A model generated the notes under the pieces. That model searched no databases and was not told the DNA's origin. It saw only the letters and a list, made by a program, of their open reading frames with translations. This document shows positions 25,449 through 33,500 of a stretch of 64,000 nucleotides of DNA, piece by piece; positions within the stretch are counted from its first letter, which is position 1; every line of letters begins with the position of its first letter. The DNA lies in contig DLCK01000013.1 of assembly GCA_002480565.1 (NCBI GenBank), forward strand, positions 62,001 through 126,000, read 5' to 3'. Origin of the DNA: Phycisphaerales bacterium UBA7800 (GTDB lineage: Bacteria > Planctomycetota > Phycisphaerae > Phycisphaerales > Phycisphaeraceae). Made by a program: the position numbers and the translations under genes.

Positions 25449-26997
25449 CAGTGCTCCGTTGGTTTTCAGGTGACAGTGTGCTTATGCCAGCAGCGTGGTA
25501 AGTCAATGCAATGGTCTCGTCCTTGCCGTCATATTCGATGCGTTCAATCAGCAGGTGAACCAACTTGGCTTTGTCTGCTGGTGACATCGTCTCCCAAACC
25601 GGATGGAAGGATTCGATGGCACCCGTCAATTCATCTGGATTGAGCATGCGGTGGCGAATGGCGACGATCTGAGCATTGATCTCCTGGATAATTTCCTGCT
25701 GTTCATGAATTCGGCTCTGCAATTGATCCAATTGCCGCGTGGCCCGCTCGTCGTAACCGGCCCGTGCGGACAATTCACCAATCTGGCCGCTTAGCTGCTT
25801 GATCGTTTTCTCGACATCGGTGCGTTGTTTTTCGTGCTTGGTGATTTCATCCTGAAGATGGGCCTGCGTGGTGCAGAGCGCATCGTGCAGGATGTCCTGA
25901 TCCTGGCCGAGATTTTTGATCTGCTCGACGACAAAATCCTCCAGCTGCTTGGCGGGTAAGGATGGGGCGGGGCACTCATCCCAGCCTTTTTTCTGAGCCT
26001 TGATGCAGACGTAGTACCGATACCGTTTGCTACCGCGTGTGGCAAAGTGATGGCTCATGGCACATCCACATGCCTTGCACCGCACCAGCCCTTTGAGCAA
26101 AGCGCCATGCTTGTTGCGGCTGTGTTTGCCCCCGGAATTCCGATTGCGTCGTAACAGCCCCTGGACACGGGCAAACAGGTCCTCGTCGATGATCGCTTCA
26201 TGCTCGCCATCATGGATTTCGCTTTTGTATGTGATTTTTCCAAGGTAAACCACGTTGGTGAGTACTTTCTGCAAGGCGGATTTGTCATATTCCGCACCAC
26301 CACGCATCGTGCCTTTCAAGGTTTCGTACTGCTTGGTCTTCCAGCCTCGCTTCTTGATGGCGCGAAGCGTGGGCAGCATTGAGCCGTTCTTCAGGTACAT
26401 CTGATAGATGGAGCGGACCCTTTTAGCCTCCTCATCGTTTACCAGGATTCGCGTGCCACGTTTGTCGCGGACGCGGTCATAACCCAAAATCGGTGGGCCA
26501 CCGGTCCATTTACCCTTGCGACGGGCCGCCGCAATCTTGTCCCGCGTGCGTTCGGAGATGATCTCACGTTCAAACTGGGCAAAACTCAACAGAATGTTCA
26601 ACGTCAATCGGCCCATGCTGCTGGTCGTGTTGAACTGCTGCGTGACGCTGACAACCGACACTTTCTGAGCATCGAGCGACTCCATAATCTTGGCAAAGTC
26701 CATCAGGCTACGGCTGAGACGGTCGATTTTGTACACGATGATGCAATCAATTTTGCCTTCAGCGATATCATTCATCAGTCGCTGAAATGCCGGGCGATCT
26801 GTGTTGCCGCCAGAGAAACCCGCATCGTCATACCGCTCATCAAGGCATATCCAGCCCTCATGCTTCTGGCTACGGATGTAGGCTTCGCCGGAATCGCGTT
26901 GGGCATCGAGTGAATTGAAATCGAGATCGAGATTCTCATCCGTACTCTTGCGGGTGTAGATCGCACAGCGCACCGGATCGGGCTTATCCTGGCTCAT
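25426..26997 (-). CDS. Large serine recombinase (prophage integrase)
   Basis: A 523-aa site-specific recombinase. The resolvase domain starts CAIYTRKSTDENLDLDFNSLDAQR, with the catalytic Ser in YTRKS near residue 17 and the conserved arginines in YKIDRLSRS. The recombinase domain includes PILGYDRVRDKRGTRILVNDEEA. A zinc ribbon follows (CKACGCAMSHHF...YVCIKAQKKGWDECPAP), then a long coiled coil (about 375-460). It would integrate and excise the prophage. It overlaps DUF2924 by 4 bp on one side and the HTH gene on the other. No attachment site could be identified. Confidence 0.95.
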   Translation of the reverse strand: MSQDKPDPVRCAIYTRKSTDENLDLDFNSLDAQRDSGEAYIRSQKHEGWICLDERYDDAGFSGGNTDRPAFQRLMNDIAEGKIDCIIVYKIDRLSRSLMDFAKIMESLDAQKVSVVSVTQQFNTTSSMGRLTLNILLSFAQFEREIISERTRDKIAAARRKGKWTGGPPILGYDRVRDKRGTRILVNDEEAKRVRSIYQMYLKNGSMLPTLRAIKKRGWKTKQYETLKGTMRGGAEYDKSALQKVLTNVVYLGKITYKSEIHDGEHEAIIDEDLFARVQGLLRRNRNSGGKHSRNKHGALLKGLVRCKACGCAMSHHFATRGSKRYRYYVCIKAQKKGWDECPAPSLPAKQLEDFVVEQIKNLGQDQDILHDALCTTQAHLQDEITKHEKQRTDVEKTIKQLSGQIGELSARAGYDERATRQLDQLQSRIHEQQEIIQEINAQIVAIRHRMLNPDELTGAIESFHPVWETMSPADKAKLVHLLIERIEYDGKDETIALTYHAAGISTLSPENQRSTDVQHCFA

Positions 26998-27509
26998 TCA
27001 GATTCCTCGCTTGTCGCTATGTCGAAAAACTTGTACCCATTCCAATGCCCACCTGTGATTGCGTGGGCTACCGCAGACAGGCTCTTGTACCGCCTGCCAT
27101 CGTAGGCAAACCCGTTATCAAGGACATCGACGACATATTGGTGGCCCTTGTAAACCCGTATGAGTTGGCCACCTGGCATCGGCAACCTTGCATCATGCGT
27201 TCTCTTGCCATATTTGCGTGCGGGTTGCTGGACATCGGCAGGTCGATCCAGCAAGGCCATTGCCATGTCCTTGGGTGGGATCACCCGCAAATCCTGATCG
27301 CGTGCCAGTTGCTTGGCACGGCGTTGGGCTCGTTCTGACAGGCCACCTTCAGCCAGGGCCTGGATACGCCATGCACACCGTCGGATCAGCCACTGCCTGT
27401 TGCAACTGCGAGACAGTTCGCCGTACAGATCCGCATACCGCTTCCGCAGTTGCCTGGGCGGCATGTGCTTCAAGGCCAACAGTTCGTTTTCAATGGGGGT
27501 TGGTTTCAA
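26994..27509 (-). CDS. DUF2924 family protein
   Basis: A 171-aa protein of the DUF2924 family, recognised from LRKRYADLYGELSRSCNRQWLIRRCAWRIQALAEGGLSERA at the N-terminus and LPMPGGQLIRVYKGHQYVVDVLDNGFAYDGRRYKSLSAVAHAITGGHWNGYKFF at the C-terminus. Genes of this family nearly always lie next to serine recombinases in prophages and integrative elements; the biochemical role is unknown, and a DNA-binding accessory function is likely. The stop overlaps the recombinase ATG. Confidence 0.9.
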   Translation of the reverse strand: MKPTPIENELLALKHMPPRQLRKRYADLYGELSRSCNRQWLIRRCAWRIQALAEGGLSERAQRRAKQLARDQDLRVIPPKDMAMALLDRPADVQQPARKYGKRTHDARLPMPGGQLIRVYKGHQYVVDVLDNGFAYDGRRYKSLSAVAHAITGGHWNGYKFFDIATSEESE

Positions 27510-27565
27510 TGCTCAAACGTCCTTTCTCACGTTGTTAACCGCTTGGTTGTGGACACACTGAGCCA

Positions 27566-27781
27566 TTAACTGGCCGTGAGATCAAGGCCGCTTTGGACAT
27601 TGGAGCAGATTTTTTGAGAGGTGGTTGTTGGGCCAGATGCCGGTGGCGATTCCGGCGTAGACATGGGGATATCGATGCCCTCATGCATTCTGGCAAGTTG
27701 ACCTGCAAGCAGGTTGATGATCTGGCGACGACGCTGCTGAGCCGTCAGTACAGGCGTGGACTTCCGTGGCCGCATGGACAA
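27566..27781 (-). CDS. Small hypothetical protein at the prophage end
   Basis: A 71-aa protein with a basic N-terminus (MRPRKSTPVLTAQQRRRQIINLLAGQLARMH) and a disordered Ser/Thr/Pro-rich tail. GGAGG lies about 8 bp before the ATG. It is the first gene of the recombinase transcription unit, 56 bp before DUF2924, and starts 38 bp downstream of element copy C. Function unknown. Confidence 0.55.
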   Translation of the reverse strand: MSMRPRKSTPVLTAQQRRRQIINLLAGQLARMHEGIDIPMSTPESPPASGPTTTSQKICSNVQSGLDLTAS

Positions 27782-27818
27782 TTACCTCCGACATGCTGAT
27801 TCGTGATTCGTGCAATCA

Positions 27819-27850
27819 CTACATCTGCAGTTGGAGCGTTTTTGTTGCGC
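27819..27850 (-). promoter_or_regulatory. 32-bp prophage element, copy C
   Basis: Third copy of GCGCAAC-N9-CCAACTGCAGATRTAG, here upstream of the integration operon. Beyond it the plus-strand cassette-like genes begin, so it may also mark the right end of the prophage. Confidence 0.6.
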
Positions 27851-27921
27851 GGAGCATTTGAATTGTTTGTGTGTACATCCTCGGAAAGAAATGATATTTT
27901 ACTTCATCAGTAGAATGTATT

Positions 27922-27962
27922 GAGTTCGTAGCATCACATTGGGTTTGATAATCATTCCGGGG
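27922..27962 (+). repeat. Leader repeat, copy 1 (partner at 28400-28441)
   Basis: This stretch begins GAGTTCGTAGCATCACATT and ends ATTCCGGGG. A near copy at 28400-28441 begins GAGCTCGTAGCATCACATT and ends CTTCCGGGG. Both lie upstream of a plus-strand gene (70 and 34 bp before its start), so the repeat may be a shared promoter or a recombination remnant. Confidence 0.6.
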
Positions 27963-27975
27963 ACGTTGGCATTCA

Positions 27976-28023
27976 CCGCTCGCCAAGATTCCGCGGCTGG
28001 GCAACTGAGCGGAAACGTTAGGC
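27976..28023 (+). repeat. attC-like integron recombination site, 3' half
   Basis: Inverted arms CCGCTC (27976-27981) and GAGCGG (28007-28012) are followed by GTTAGGC (28017-28023), which matches the integron core consensus GTTRRRY. A matching GCCTAAC (RYYYAAC) lies at 28369-28375, right after the stop of the enclosed gene. The left RYYYAAC partner is not visible, so the site may be degraded. Confidence 0.4.
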
Positions 28024-28031
28024 ATAAGCAC

Positions 28032-28367
28032 ATGAAGCGTCGGAAGACCATTATCCTCGTCACCGTTGGCTTGACTGTTGCCTTAGGCGTCGTGTTTCGT
28101 ATCTTCTGCGGCATTTTCGTGATTCAGCCAATTGGAGCTGTTCCCGATGGTGCCACTATCATCTACTGGCGTAGCGGCTTGAATTTGCCATTCGTTGCTT
28201 CCGCAGACGGTATCCTAGAAGACTCTGATGCCGGTGTATCTTTACTTGGTCGCGGTATTGTCCTTGCCAAGCTTGCGGAACCAATTCGCGAAAGAGAAAT
28301 TACACGCTTCGTATACTCAGAGTGGCTGTATCTTTGGTCGACTGGGGGAAAGTCTTATGAGCATTGA
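28032..28367 (+). CDS. Small membrane protein in a cassette-like unit
   Basis: A 111-aa protein from the ATG at 28032. Residues 4-30 (TIILVTVGLTVALGVVFRIFCGIFVI) form one membrane helix after a basic start, so it is probably anchored with the rest outside. No family recognised. The gene begins 9 bp after GTTAGGC and is followed at once by GCCTAAC, the boundaries expected of a mobile integron cassette. An upstream in-frame GTG-type extension would cross the attC-like site and is not used. Confidence 0.55.
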   Translation: MKRRKTIILVTVGLTVALGVVFRIFCGIFVIQPIGAVPDGATIIYWRSGLNLPFVASADGILEDSDAGVSLLGRGIVLAKLAEPIREREITRFVYSEWLYLWSTGGKSYEH

Positions 28368-28399
28368 TGCCTAACCTCTCCACTTGCCAGACGCGACTA

Positions 28400-28441
28400 G
28401 AGCTCGTAGCATCACATTCGTCTTGTAAAATACTTCCGGGG
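28400..28441 (+). repeat. Leader repeat, copy 2
   Basis: Partner of 27922-27962. It lies between the GCCTAAC box and the next gene, whose start follows 34 bp later. Confidence 0.6.
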
Positions 28442-28474
28442 TCTTGTCCTTAGCGGGTCTATCGGAGATACGTG

Positions 28475-29320
28475 ATGACACAGTTCTTTACGGGTGACCC
28501 AACGCCACTACTAAAAGACCTTGGCGTTGACATCTCGCAGCCAGGCTTTTACGACGATCCTCGGTTCGTTGCACAAGAACAGTCAAATCCCGCATTTTTG
28601 GACTGCTATGCGTCTTTCGTTCGTCGGGTTGATCGAACTGCCGTATATGACCAAGAAGCGAGAGCCCGAATTCGAGCCGTCTGCGATTTCCTCTACAACC
28701 AGTTGGCGACCGATGGTAGATTGGGTGCCTGTGTCGATATATCCATGGGCGTCTCGCGCTTTCTGGAGCTCCTTGGTGTGTGGAACTACTGCGCCCAAGG
28801 TGGGATGACCATCGAGTTCCACGACTCAGTGGGATTATCAACCATCTATCTAGCACCGGTCGGCGGGACGCAGGACAAGGCTACTGGTCATGCATGGGTC
28901 GTTGCGCCACCATTTGAGATTGTGGACATATCCATAGGATTGCAGCCTTACAAGCGCGAGGTCGGCAATCTTCTACCGCATTACATACTGGCAGATTCAG
29001 TGCGCAAGACATCTGGGACCGTCAATGATTGGCTCGATCCTGATGACTACATGCACTTTGTACGTCGCTTCGGACGGAAACCAACAATGACTGATCTACA
29101 GAAGCTTGTGGGATCGGATGTGATCGACAGGTCCGTGCACTACGGCGTCCACTACGTGGATCATACCTCGTGCAAGATCAAATACCTGACTTGCGGTGTG
29201 AGTGCACCAAATGCGCCTTTTGAACGGATGGCGTGTCTGCAACTCAATGGCAGCAACACCACCGAATTGTGGGCCCACTTTCTTGAACAGTACCCAGAGT
29301 ATAGGGCAGATCAGTCCTGA
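28475..29320 (+). CDS. Transglutaminase-like fold protein, hypothetical
   Basis: A 281-aa protein; GGAG seven bp upstream favours the ATG at 28475. The likely catalytic residues fall in the order Cys (GACVDISMGVSRFLELLG, about residue 88), His (ATGHAWVVAPP, about 139) and Asp (FEIVDISIG, about 149), the pattern of papain-like and transglutaminase-like folds. No signal peptide. The substrate is unknown. It follows the second leader repeat. Its place in an island with toxin and ATPase genes makes an accessory or defence role possible but not shown. Confidence 0.55.
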   Translation: MTQFFTGDPTPLLKDLGVDISQPGFYDDPRFVAQEQSNPAFLDCYASFVRRVDRTAVYDQEARARIRAVCDFLYNQLATDGRLGACVDISMGVSRFLELLGVWNYCAQGGMTIEFHDSVGLSTIYLAPVGGTQDKATGHAWVVAPPFEIVDISIGLQPYKREVGNLLPHYILADSVRKTSGTVNDWLDPDDYMHFVRRFGRKPTMTDLQKLVGSDVIDRSVHYGVHYVDHTSCKIKYLTCGVSAPNAPFERMACLQLNGSNTTELWAHFLEQYPEYRADQS

Positions 29321-29403
29321 AAAGACGTGACCAGTCAAGGCTTGTGGCAACGCAAACAGTAACCTGTTGCCTACGCCGTCGCATTTCCCACTCGTCGGGA
29401 ATA

Positions 29404-30654
29404 TTAGGCGCGGGACAGACTCTCAAGCAGCCAAGACGCCCGCTTGTTGATGATGTCGGCCACGCGCTGGGCCATTGCCACATCGGTCGGCGCACTAAGA
29501 ACGGTTTCATTCCGCAGTCCGTCGTGCGTCTTGCCGCAGAGAAGCTCGATGCGCTCACGCAGCATGGGCCAGCCCACGCTGGCTTCTTTGGCCATCTTCT
29601 GCCAGTGCTCGGGCGTGATTCTTTCGATGGATTCGCTCTTACCGATCTTCATGGCCGGGGTCTTGGACAGTTCCGGCCAGGCCAGCGTACAGACCAGATC
29701 GTACAAGGGCGCGAGTCGTCGGTTGCCCTTGTGATAAAGGATCGAGTAATTCTTGCCGTGGGCGTCGGCATTCCCGATCAGCACGTTGAAAATCAGGCCG
29801 TCCAGGAAGTCCCGGATGTCCAGTGCCGCGATGGTGGACCAGTCGCGGAGCAGGCCAATGCAGTCGCGCAGCAGCGGTCCACCTTCCTGCTGGTACTTCC
29901 GCTCCGGGGGAAAACCCAGGGCCTGGCAGAAATCCTCCTGATGAACGCGCGTGACCGAGCCATCCTCGTCGATGGTGCGATCATATCGTTGGACGACGAT
30001 GCACGGTTTGTCTCCAGCCAAGCGGACGGACACCGAAGGAACGTTTAGGCCGATCGTTTTGGCCAGCGTCATGCAGAGGACTTCGACGGCCACCAGTCCG
30101 GGGAAATGATCGGGTTCCGGCTTGATGATGTGCGTGCTGGGCGTGTTGCCCAGTGGCAGCGCGACAACGGCATCCAGAATCAGCACCGGCAGCTTCGACT
30201 GCGCCCCGGCCAGAGAAAGCCGCAGCCCTTCGTGGCCCGCCAGCAGCGGGTGGCGGGGCAGTTCCGCGACGATCTCTTCCAGTTCCTTCTCGCTTAATTC
30301 ACGCACGCGCCGCTCGCCCACGGTCGGAGGCGGCGAGTCTTCCGGTAACAGGCTGACCGCCCCGGCGCATTCGCCGCCAATGCGTTCGAGCATGGCGAAA
30401 TCGTTGCGTTCGCTGATGCCCAGGATGGCGGCGATCTGTTGCCTGGGTCCCTCATCAGGGAGAATGCCCGCGAAGAACGGACGGGCATGTTTTCCCCGAA
30501 ATGATTCGCTTTGCAGCGGCAGCGACCGCGAAAGAGGCATGGCGTTCGGTCTGCCCAGCCATTGCTGAGCGTAACGGAACTCAAGAAGCCCGCTGTCATC
30601 CTGGTCGAGTGTTCCGACCTGCTCGCCATTGAGATGGACCGTCAGCCGTTTCAT
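29404..30654 (-). CDS. hipA: HipA-type serine/threonine kinase toxin
   Basis: A 416-aa HipA homologue. The N-terminal small domain (MKRLTVHLNGEQVGTLDQDDSG...LSRSLPL) is followed by kinase motifs: SLAGAQSK at 147-154, the ATP-site lysine in HIIKP (178), RYDR at 223-226, the catalytic loop NADAHGKN at 295-302 and the metal-binding YD at 318-319. All expected catalytic residues are present, so the kinase is probably active. HipA toxins phosphorylate a translation factor (glutamyl-tRNA synthetase in E. coli) and induce dormancy. The start overlaps hipB by 4 bp. Confidence 0.92.
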   Translation of the reverse strand: MKRLTVHLNGEQVGTLDQDDSGLLEFRYAQQWLGRPNAMPLSRSLPLQSESFRGKHARPFFAGILPDEGPRQQIAAILGISERNDFAMLERIGGECAGAVSLLPEDSPPPTVGERRVRELSEKELEEIVAELPRHPLLAGHEGLRLSLAGAQSKLPVLILDAVVALPLGNTPSTHIIKPEPDHFPGLVAVEVLCMTLAKTIGLNVPSVSVRLAGDKPCIVVQRYDRTIDEDGSVTRVHQEDFCQALGFPPERKYQQEGGPLLRDCIGLLRDWSTIAALDIRDFLDGLIFNVLIGNADAHGKNYSILYHKGNRRLAPLYDLVCTLAWPELSKTPAMKIGKSESIERITPEHWQKMAKEASVGWPMLRERIELLCGKTHDGLRNETVLSAPTDVAMAQRVADIINKRASWLLESLSRA

Positions 30655-30890
30655 GGCATCATGCTCTCCGTTGCATTGCCGCCCATCGTCGTCAGCTCGA
30701 TGGCCAGTCCCAGCGATTGGAGGACCTGCAGTGTCTTACCTATTTGACAGGTAGGCTTGCCTTTCTCCAAGTCGACGATGAACCGCAGCCCCGTACCACA
30801 GGTCATGGCCAATTCTTTCTGGGTGATCTTCAACTGCTTTCGCCGCGTTCGGATCACCGCTCCGAGTTGTGTTGTCGTTTGGGTCTTCAT
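30651..30890 (-). CDS. hipB: HipB-type XRE antitoxin
   Basis: A 79-aa protein from the ATG at 30888-30890, with an XRE helix-turn-helix: GAVIRTRRKQLKITQKELAMTCGTGLRFIVDLEKGKPTCQIGKTLQVLQSLGL. It would neutralise HipA and repress its own operon. The frame is open further upstream but that would consume the operators. Three CCGATCGG-type palindromes lie 8-113 bp before the start. Confidence 0.9.
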   Translation of the reverse strand: MKTQTTTQLGAVIRTRRKQLKITQKELAMTCGTGLRFIVDLEKGKPTCQIGKTLQVLQSLGLAIELTTMGGNATESMMP

Positions 30891-30897
30891 GGTGTTC

Positions 30898-31003
30898 CCG
30901 ATCGGTAATATATCGGCCACTGACCGGTCAATCAATAGAAATTTTACCGATCGGTAAAACATTTCCCAAAACGGCCAGTTTGGGTTGGAATATTCCCGAT
31001 CGG
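30898..31003. promoter_or_regulatory. Three hipBA operator palindromes, 49 bp apart
   Basis: CCGATCGG occurs at 30898-30905, in the perfect 18-bp palindrome TTTTACCGATCGGTAAAA at 30942-30959, and at 30996-31003. The three centres lie exactly 49 bp apart. They lie upstream of hipB, as expected for cooperative autoregulation by HipB/HipA. Confidence 0.75.
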
Positions 31004-31143
31004 TGTATTTTACAACCGAATGGGGGCTTAACCACAAGCGGGTACGTTGTTCACGTCACCTTCTCACTGGCGACTTGAGCCGCCAGGTTCTACATGCGTA
31101 ACGATCCGCAGGCTCCAACACCATTGCGTGTTCGGTACGGCAA

Positions 31144-31305
31144 TCACCTTGCAAAATCCTGGCAGGTTTGAAATTGAGCGTCACAGGATGAGAAATCCGT
31201 CAGTGTCTCGACGGACTGGCGAGTGTAGATGGCGTAGCGGATGGGCTTGGGCTTGGGTGGTCCGTAAAGCGCTCGCTCAAGAATTGGGTTGCGTGGTTGA
31301 GTCAT
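31144..31305 (-). pseudogene. N-terminal remnant of a second serine recombinase
   Basis: Reading from an ATG at 31303-31305, 53 codons end at a stop at 31144-31146. The sequence contains PKPIRYAIYTRQSVETLTDFSSCDAQFQTCQDFA, which is the start of a planctomycete-type serine recombinase, with the catalytic Ser in YTRQS. Nothing after the stop continues the protein convincingly. It is not a copy of the intact recombinase at 25426-26997, so it marks a separate, decayed element. Confidence 0.8.
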
Positions 31306-31345
31306 CGTCCCGGTATATGCTCATCACATTGGCAACAAGGTTACC

Positions 31346-32029
31346 TCACGGCGAGACATTGGATAGTTGTTCCAATGTAGTCAACCATTCATTGAAATGC
31401 CGGCACTTTTCTCGAAGCGTTTGCAGGCCGATTTTTCCTGCTACAGCCACACCAGCCGTCACCTTGTCATATTCAGGTATTTCGTTGAGGATTCGCTTGG
31501 AGGGGGCAGTCATGGGGTCGTCATTAATCAACTCGGGATTTTGGTTGACCACCATGGCAATCAGGTTGTTGATCGGGCGGTCATGCTCCAGATATTCCCA
31601 ATCGAGTTGTTGTGGGTCTGCCAGAATCAACGCTTCAAACTCATGCAACTGGATATAAGGAATGAATCGCCTACTGGCGAGATCGCTGGCCATGGATTCT
31701 TCAAGAATCCGAATGCATTCATACTTGTCGGTTTGTTTTTTGGCTTGCGTGTATCCAGGAAAATCATTAGGCAAAGCATAGAGATCAAACATAGTGGAGA
31801 ATCGGCACTCGGCATGCTTATCTTCCTTGAGCCAATTCTGAATATCCTTCTTGGCTTTTTGGTAGCTCAACAAACCACCACGATATTCCTTGGCGGCTCG
31901 ATTGTCTTTACTGGTCAAAACACGGCGAGCATCAACCAGAACATCATAACGGGCTAAGTGCGGGGTGAGTACATTTTTCACGAAAGCCTGTTCTGCGTGA
32001 CCTTCAGCGGTGATGTGCAGGCGGATCAT
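31346..32029 (-). CDS. DUF4276 (Toprim-like) protein, putative defence effector
   Basis: A 227-aa protein whose ATG at 32027-32029 overlaps the ATPase stop (ATGA). The family pattern is LHITAEGHAEQAFVKNVL at the N-terminus (the Glu of a Toprim-type site), FDLYALPNDFPGY and IPYIQLHEFEALILADPQQL. DUF4276 proteins are nuclease-like and pair with ABC-type ATPases. A known analogy is the ATPase plus Toprim pairs of OLD, PARIS and RloAB-type systems. The effector role is inference. Confidence 0.75.
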   Translation of the reverse strand: MIRLHITAEGHAEQAFVKNVLTPHLARYDVLVDARRVLTSKDNRAAKEYRGGLLSYQKAKKDIQNWLKEDKHAECRFSTMFDLYALPNDFPGYTQAKKQTDKYECIRILEESMASDLASRRFIPYIQLHEFEALILADPQQLDWEYLEHDRPINNLIAMVVNQNPELINDDPMTAPSKRILNEIPEYDKVTAGVAVAGKIGLQTLREKCRHFNEWLTTLEQLSNVSP

Positions 32030-33138
32030 GGCTGACCTCCCAGCACATTTTTCTCCCATAGTTCGGAGAGACTGTAGCGATCAAGCCAGTCTTTCAACTG
32101 TTCTGAATCCATCGTCTTGAAAATGGAACAGTTCTTTTCATCATTCCGCTCGACGACAACAAGATCATCTGCTGAAAACTCATCCACCAGACGCGTGGAC
32201 TGGGTGGCCAGCAGCAATTGTGTTTTTTGTGCTGCGGAACGAACGATTCCCGCCAGTTCAGCAATCGCAGCGGGATGGAGCCCCAACTCCGGTTCATCCA
32301 ATACGATGAACTTGGGCAACAGATCCGGGGGTTGCAAAAGAAGCGTTACCAAGGCCATGAAACGTAGTGATCCATCGGATATCTGATCGGGGTCAAAGAG
32401 ATAGTCGCTGCCGGAAGCATCCTTCCAGTTCAAACGGACATAGTCCTTGTTGCCAGGGATTGGCTCAAGGTCAAAGTCTCCGAATTGGGGCATGACCCGC
32501 TGGATATGCCGGACAATGCGTTCGTAATATTTTGTGTACTTGTTATGGTCCTTGAGCATTTTCAGGAAGGCTGCCAGATTACCTGCGTCACTGCGGAGAT
32601 ATTTGGCATCATCGACATAGCCACGATCTTTGATCTTAGCGGTGTCTGACGTGTCATGGAATTGGTACGTGCGGATGCCGGATAAGAGACTGTATAGCAC
32701 CTTGCTGGTTTGTCTCTTGTCCATTTTGAGTTCAGACTCTGCTCCTCCGTTTTCCAAAAAATACTGCTGTGGCTTAGGCTCACCCATTTTGTGATAGGTA
32801 ATTTTTTCACCACTGATGAATAACCGATCAGGCAGACCGTATGACAGTTTTACCTCGTATGTGTCGTGAGCAGCGTCATCTTCAAATTTCAGCTCAAAGG
32901 AGATGGACTCGGTTTGCTTGGGACCGTAGAACAGCAACCGACTGACACCTTGTTTGCCAACATACTGTTGGAGTGCGCCTGTCGTCATGAAATTCAGCAT
33001 CTTGAAGAACGACACCAGATTGCTCTTACCTGAACCATTGGCTCCCAATAGGACCGTCACATCGCGGAGCGGAATGACTTGACCATTCTGCCCATCGATG
33101 GACTTGTATCCTTTTAAACGTATTTCGCGTAATTTCAT
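32026..33138 (-). CDS. ABC-type AAA ATPase of the DUF4276 pair
   Basis: A 370-aa ATPase; GGAG six bp upstream favours the ATG at 33136-33138. Walker A is LLGANGSGKSNLVSFFKML near residue 30, Walker B FIVLDEPELGLHPAA near 280, followed by the His-loop-like LLLATQSTRLVDEF, the layout of SMC/RecF/AAA_21 ATPases without membrane parts. A Ser-rich signature (DPDQISDGSLRFMALVTLLLQ) precedes Walker B. It is the sensor or motor subunit of the two-gene module, and overlaps its partner by 4 bp. Confidence 0.85.
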   Translation of the reverse strand: MKLREIRLKGYKSIDGQNGQVIPLRDVTVLLGANGSGKSNLVSFFKMLNFMTTGALQQYVGKQGVSRLLFYGPKQTESISFELKFEDDAAHDTYEVKLSYGLPDRLFISGEKITYHKMGEPKPQQYFLENGGAESELKMDKRQTSKVLYSLLSGIRTYQFHDTSDTAKIKDRGYVDDAKYLRSDAGNLAAFLKMLKDHNKYTKYYERIVRHIQRVMPQFGDFDLEPIPGNKDYVRLNWKDASGSDYLFDPDQISDGSLRFMALVTLLLQPPDLLPKFIVLDEPELGLHPAAIAELAGIVRSAAQKTQLLLATQSTRLVDEFSADDLVVVERNDEKNCSIFKTMDSEQLKDWLDRYSLSELWEKNVLGGQP

Positions 33139-33467
33139 GACCATCTCCACACGCCTCAATTTATTCAGTACTTTGTACCTGTAAAGCCACCCACTTGCCA
33201 ATCGCCAACGAGAAGACTGCACCTTGGTCTTTTGTTCGATACTCCGCGTTTAACAGCAGGCCACCCCGGGCTGTACGGCCTTGTTAACCCGTACCGCGTC
33301 AGGGCGGTGAGAGTCTGAGAATTGGGCCTAAAATCGCCCCGCCCCTCAAAATCGTGGTTAACAGGATGGAGAATCCAAGCGTGGCACTGGCCAGCAACAC
33401 GCTTCCATATCTCTTGTACACAGCGACTTATAGCACGACTTTTTCCAACCACATCACGCGCATAAAA
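33139..33467. other. Non-coding gap between ATPase module and tRNA-Asn
   Basis: About 330 bp with no gene I can support. One 95-codon minus-strand frame (33165-33452) exists, but its sequence has no recognisable family, no ribosome site and an odd composition. It may hold the ATPase module promoter and the scar of element insertion near the tRNA. Confidence 0.4.
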
Positions 33468-33496
33468 AAAGCTCGCGTCATTTCGACACGAGCTTT
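33468..33496 (-). terminator. Terminator of tRNA-Asn
   Basis: On the minus strand AAAGCTCG and CGAGCTTT form a stem followed by TTTTT, just downstream of the tRNA 3' end. Confidence 0.75.
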
Positions 33497-33500
33497 GAAA

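Noticed and set aside
29344..30048. 234-codon plus-strand frame opposite hipA
   Set aside because: hipA on the minus strand has all kinase motifs; the plus frame is a shadow.
33165..33452. 95-codon minus-strand frame upstream of the ATPase
   Set aside because: No ribosome site and no recognisable domain; probably non-coding.
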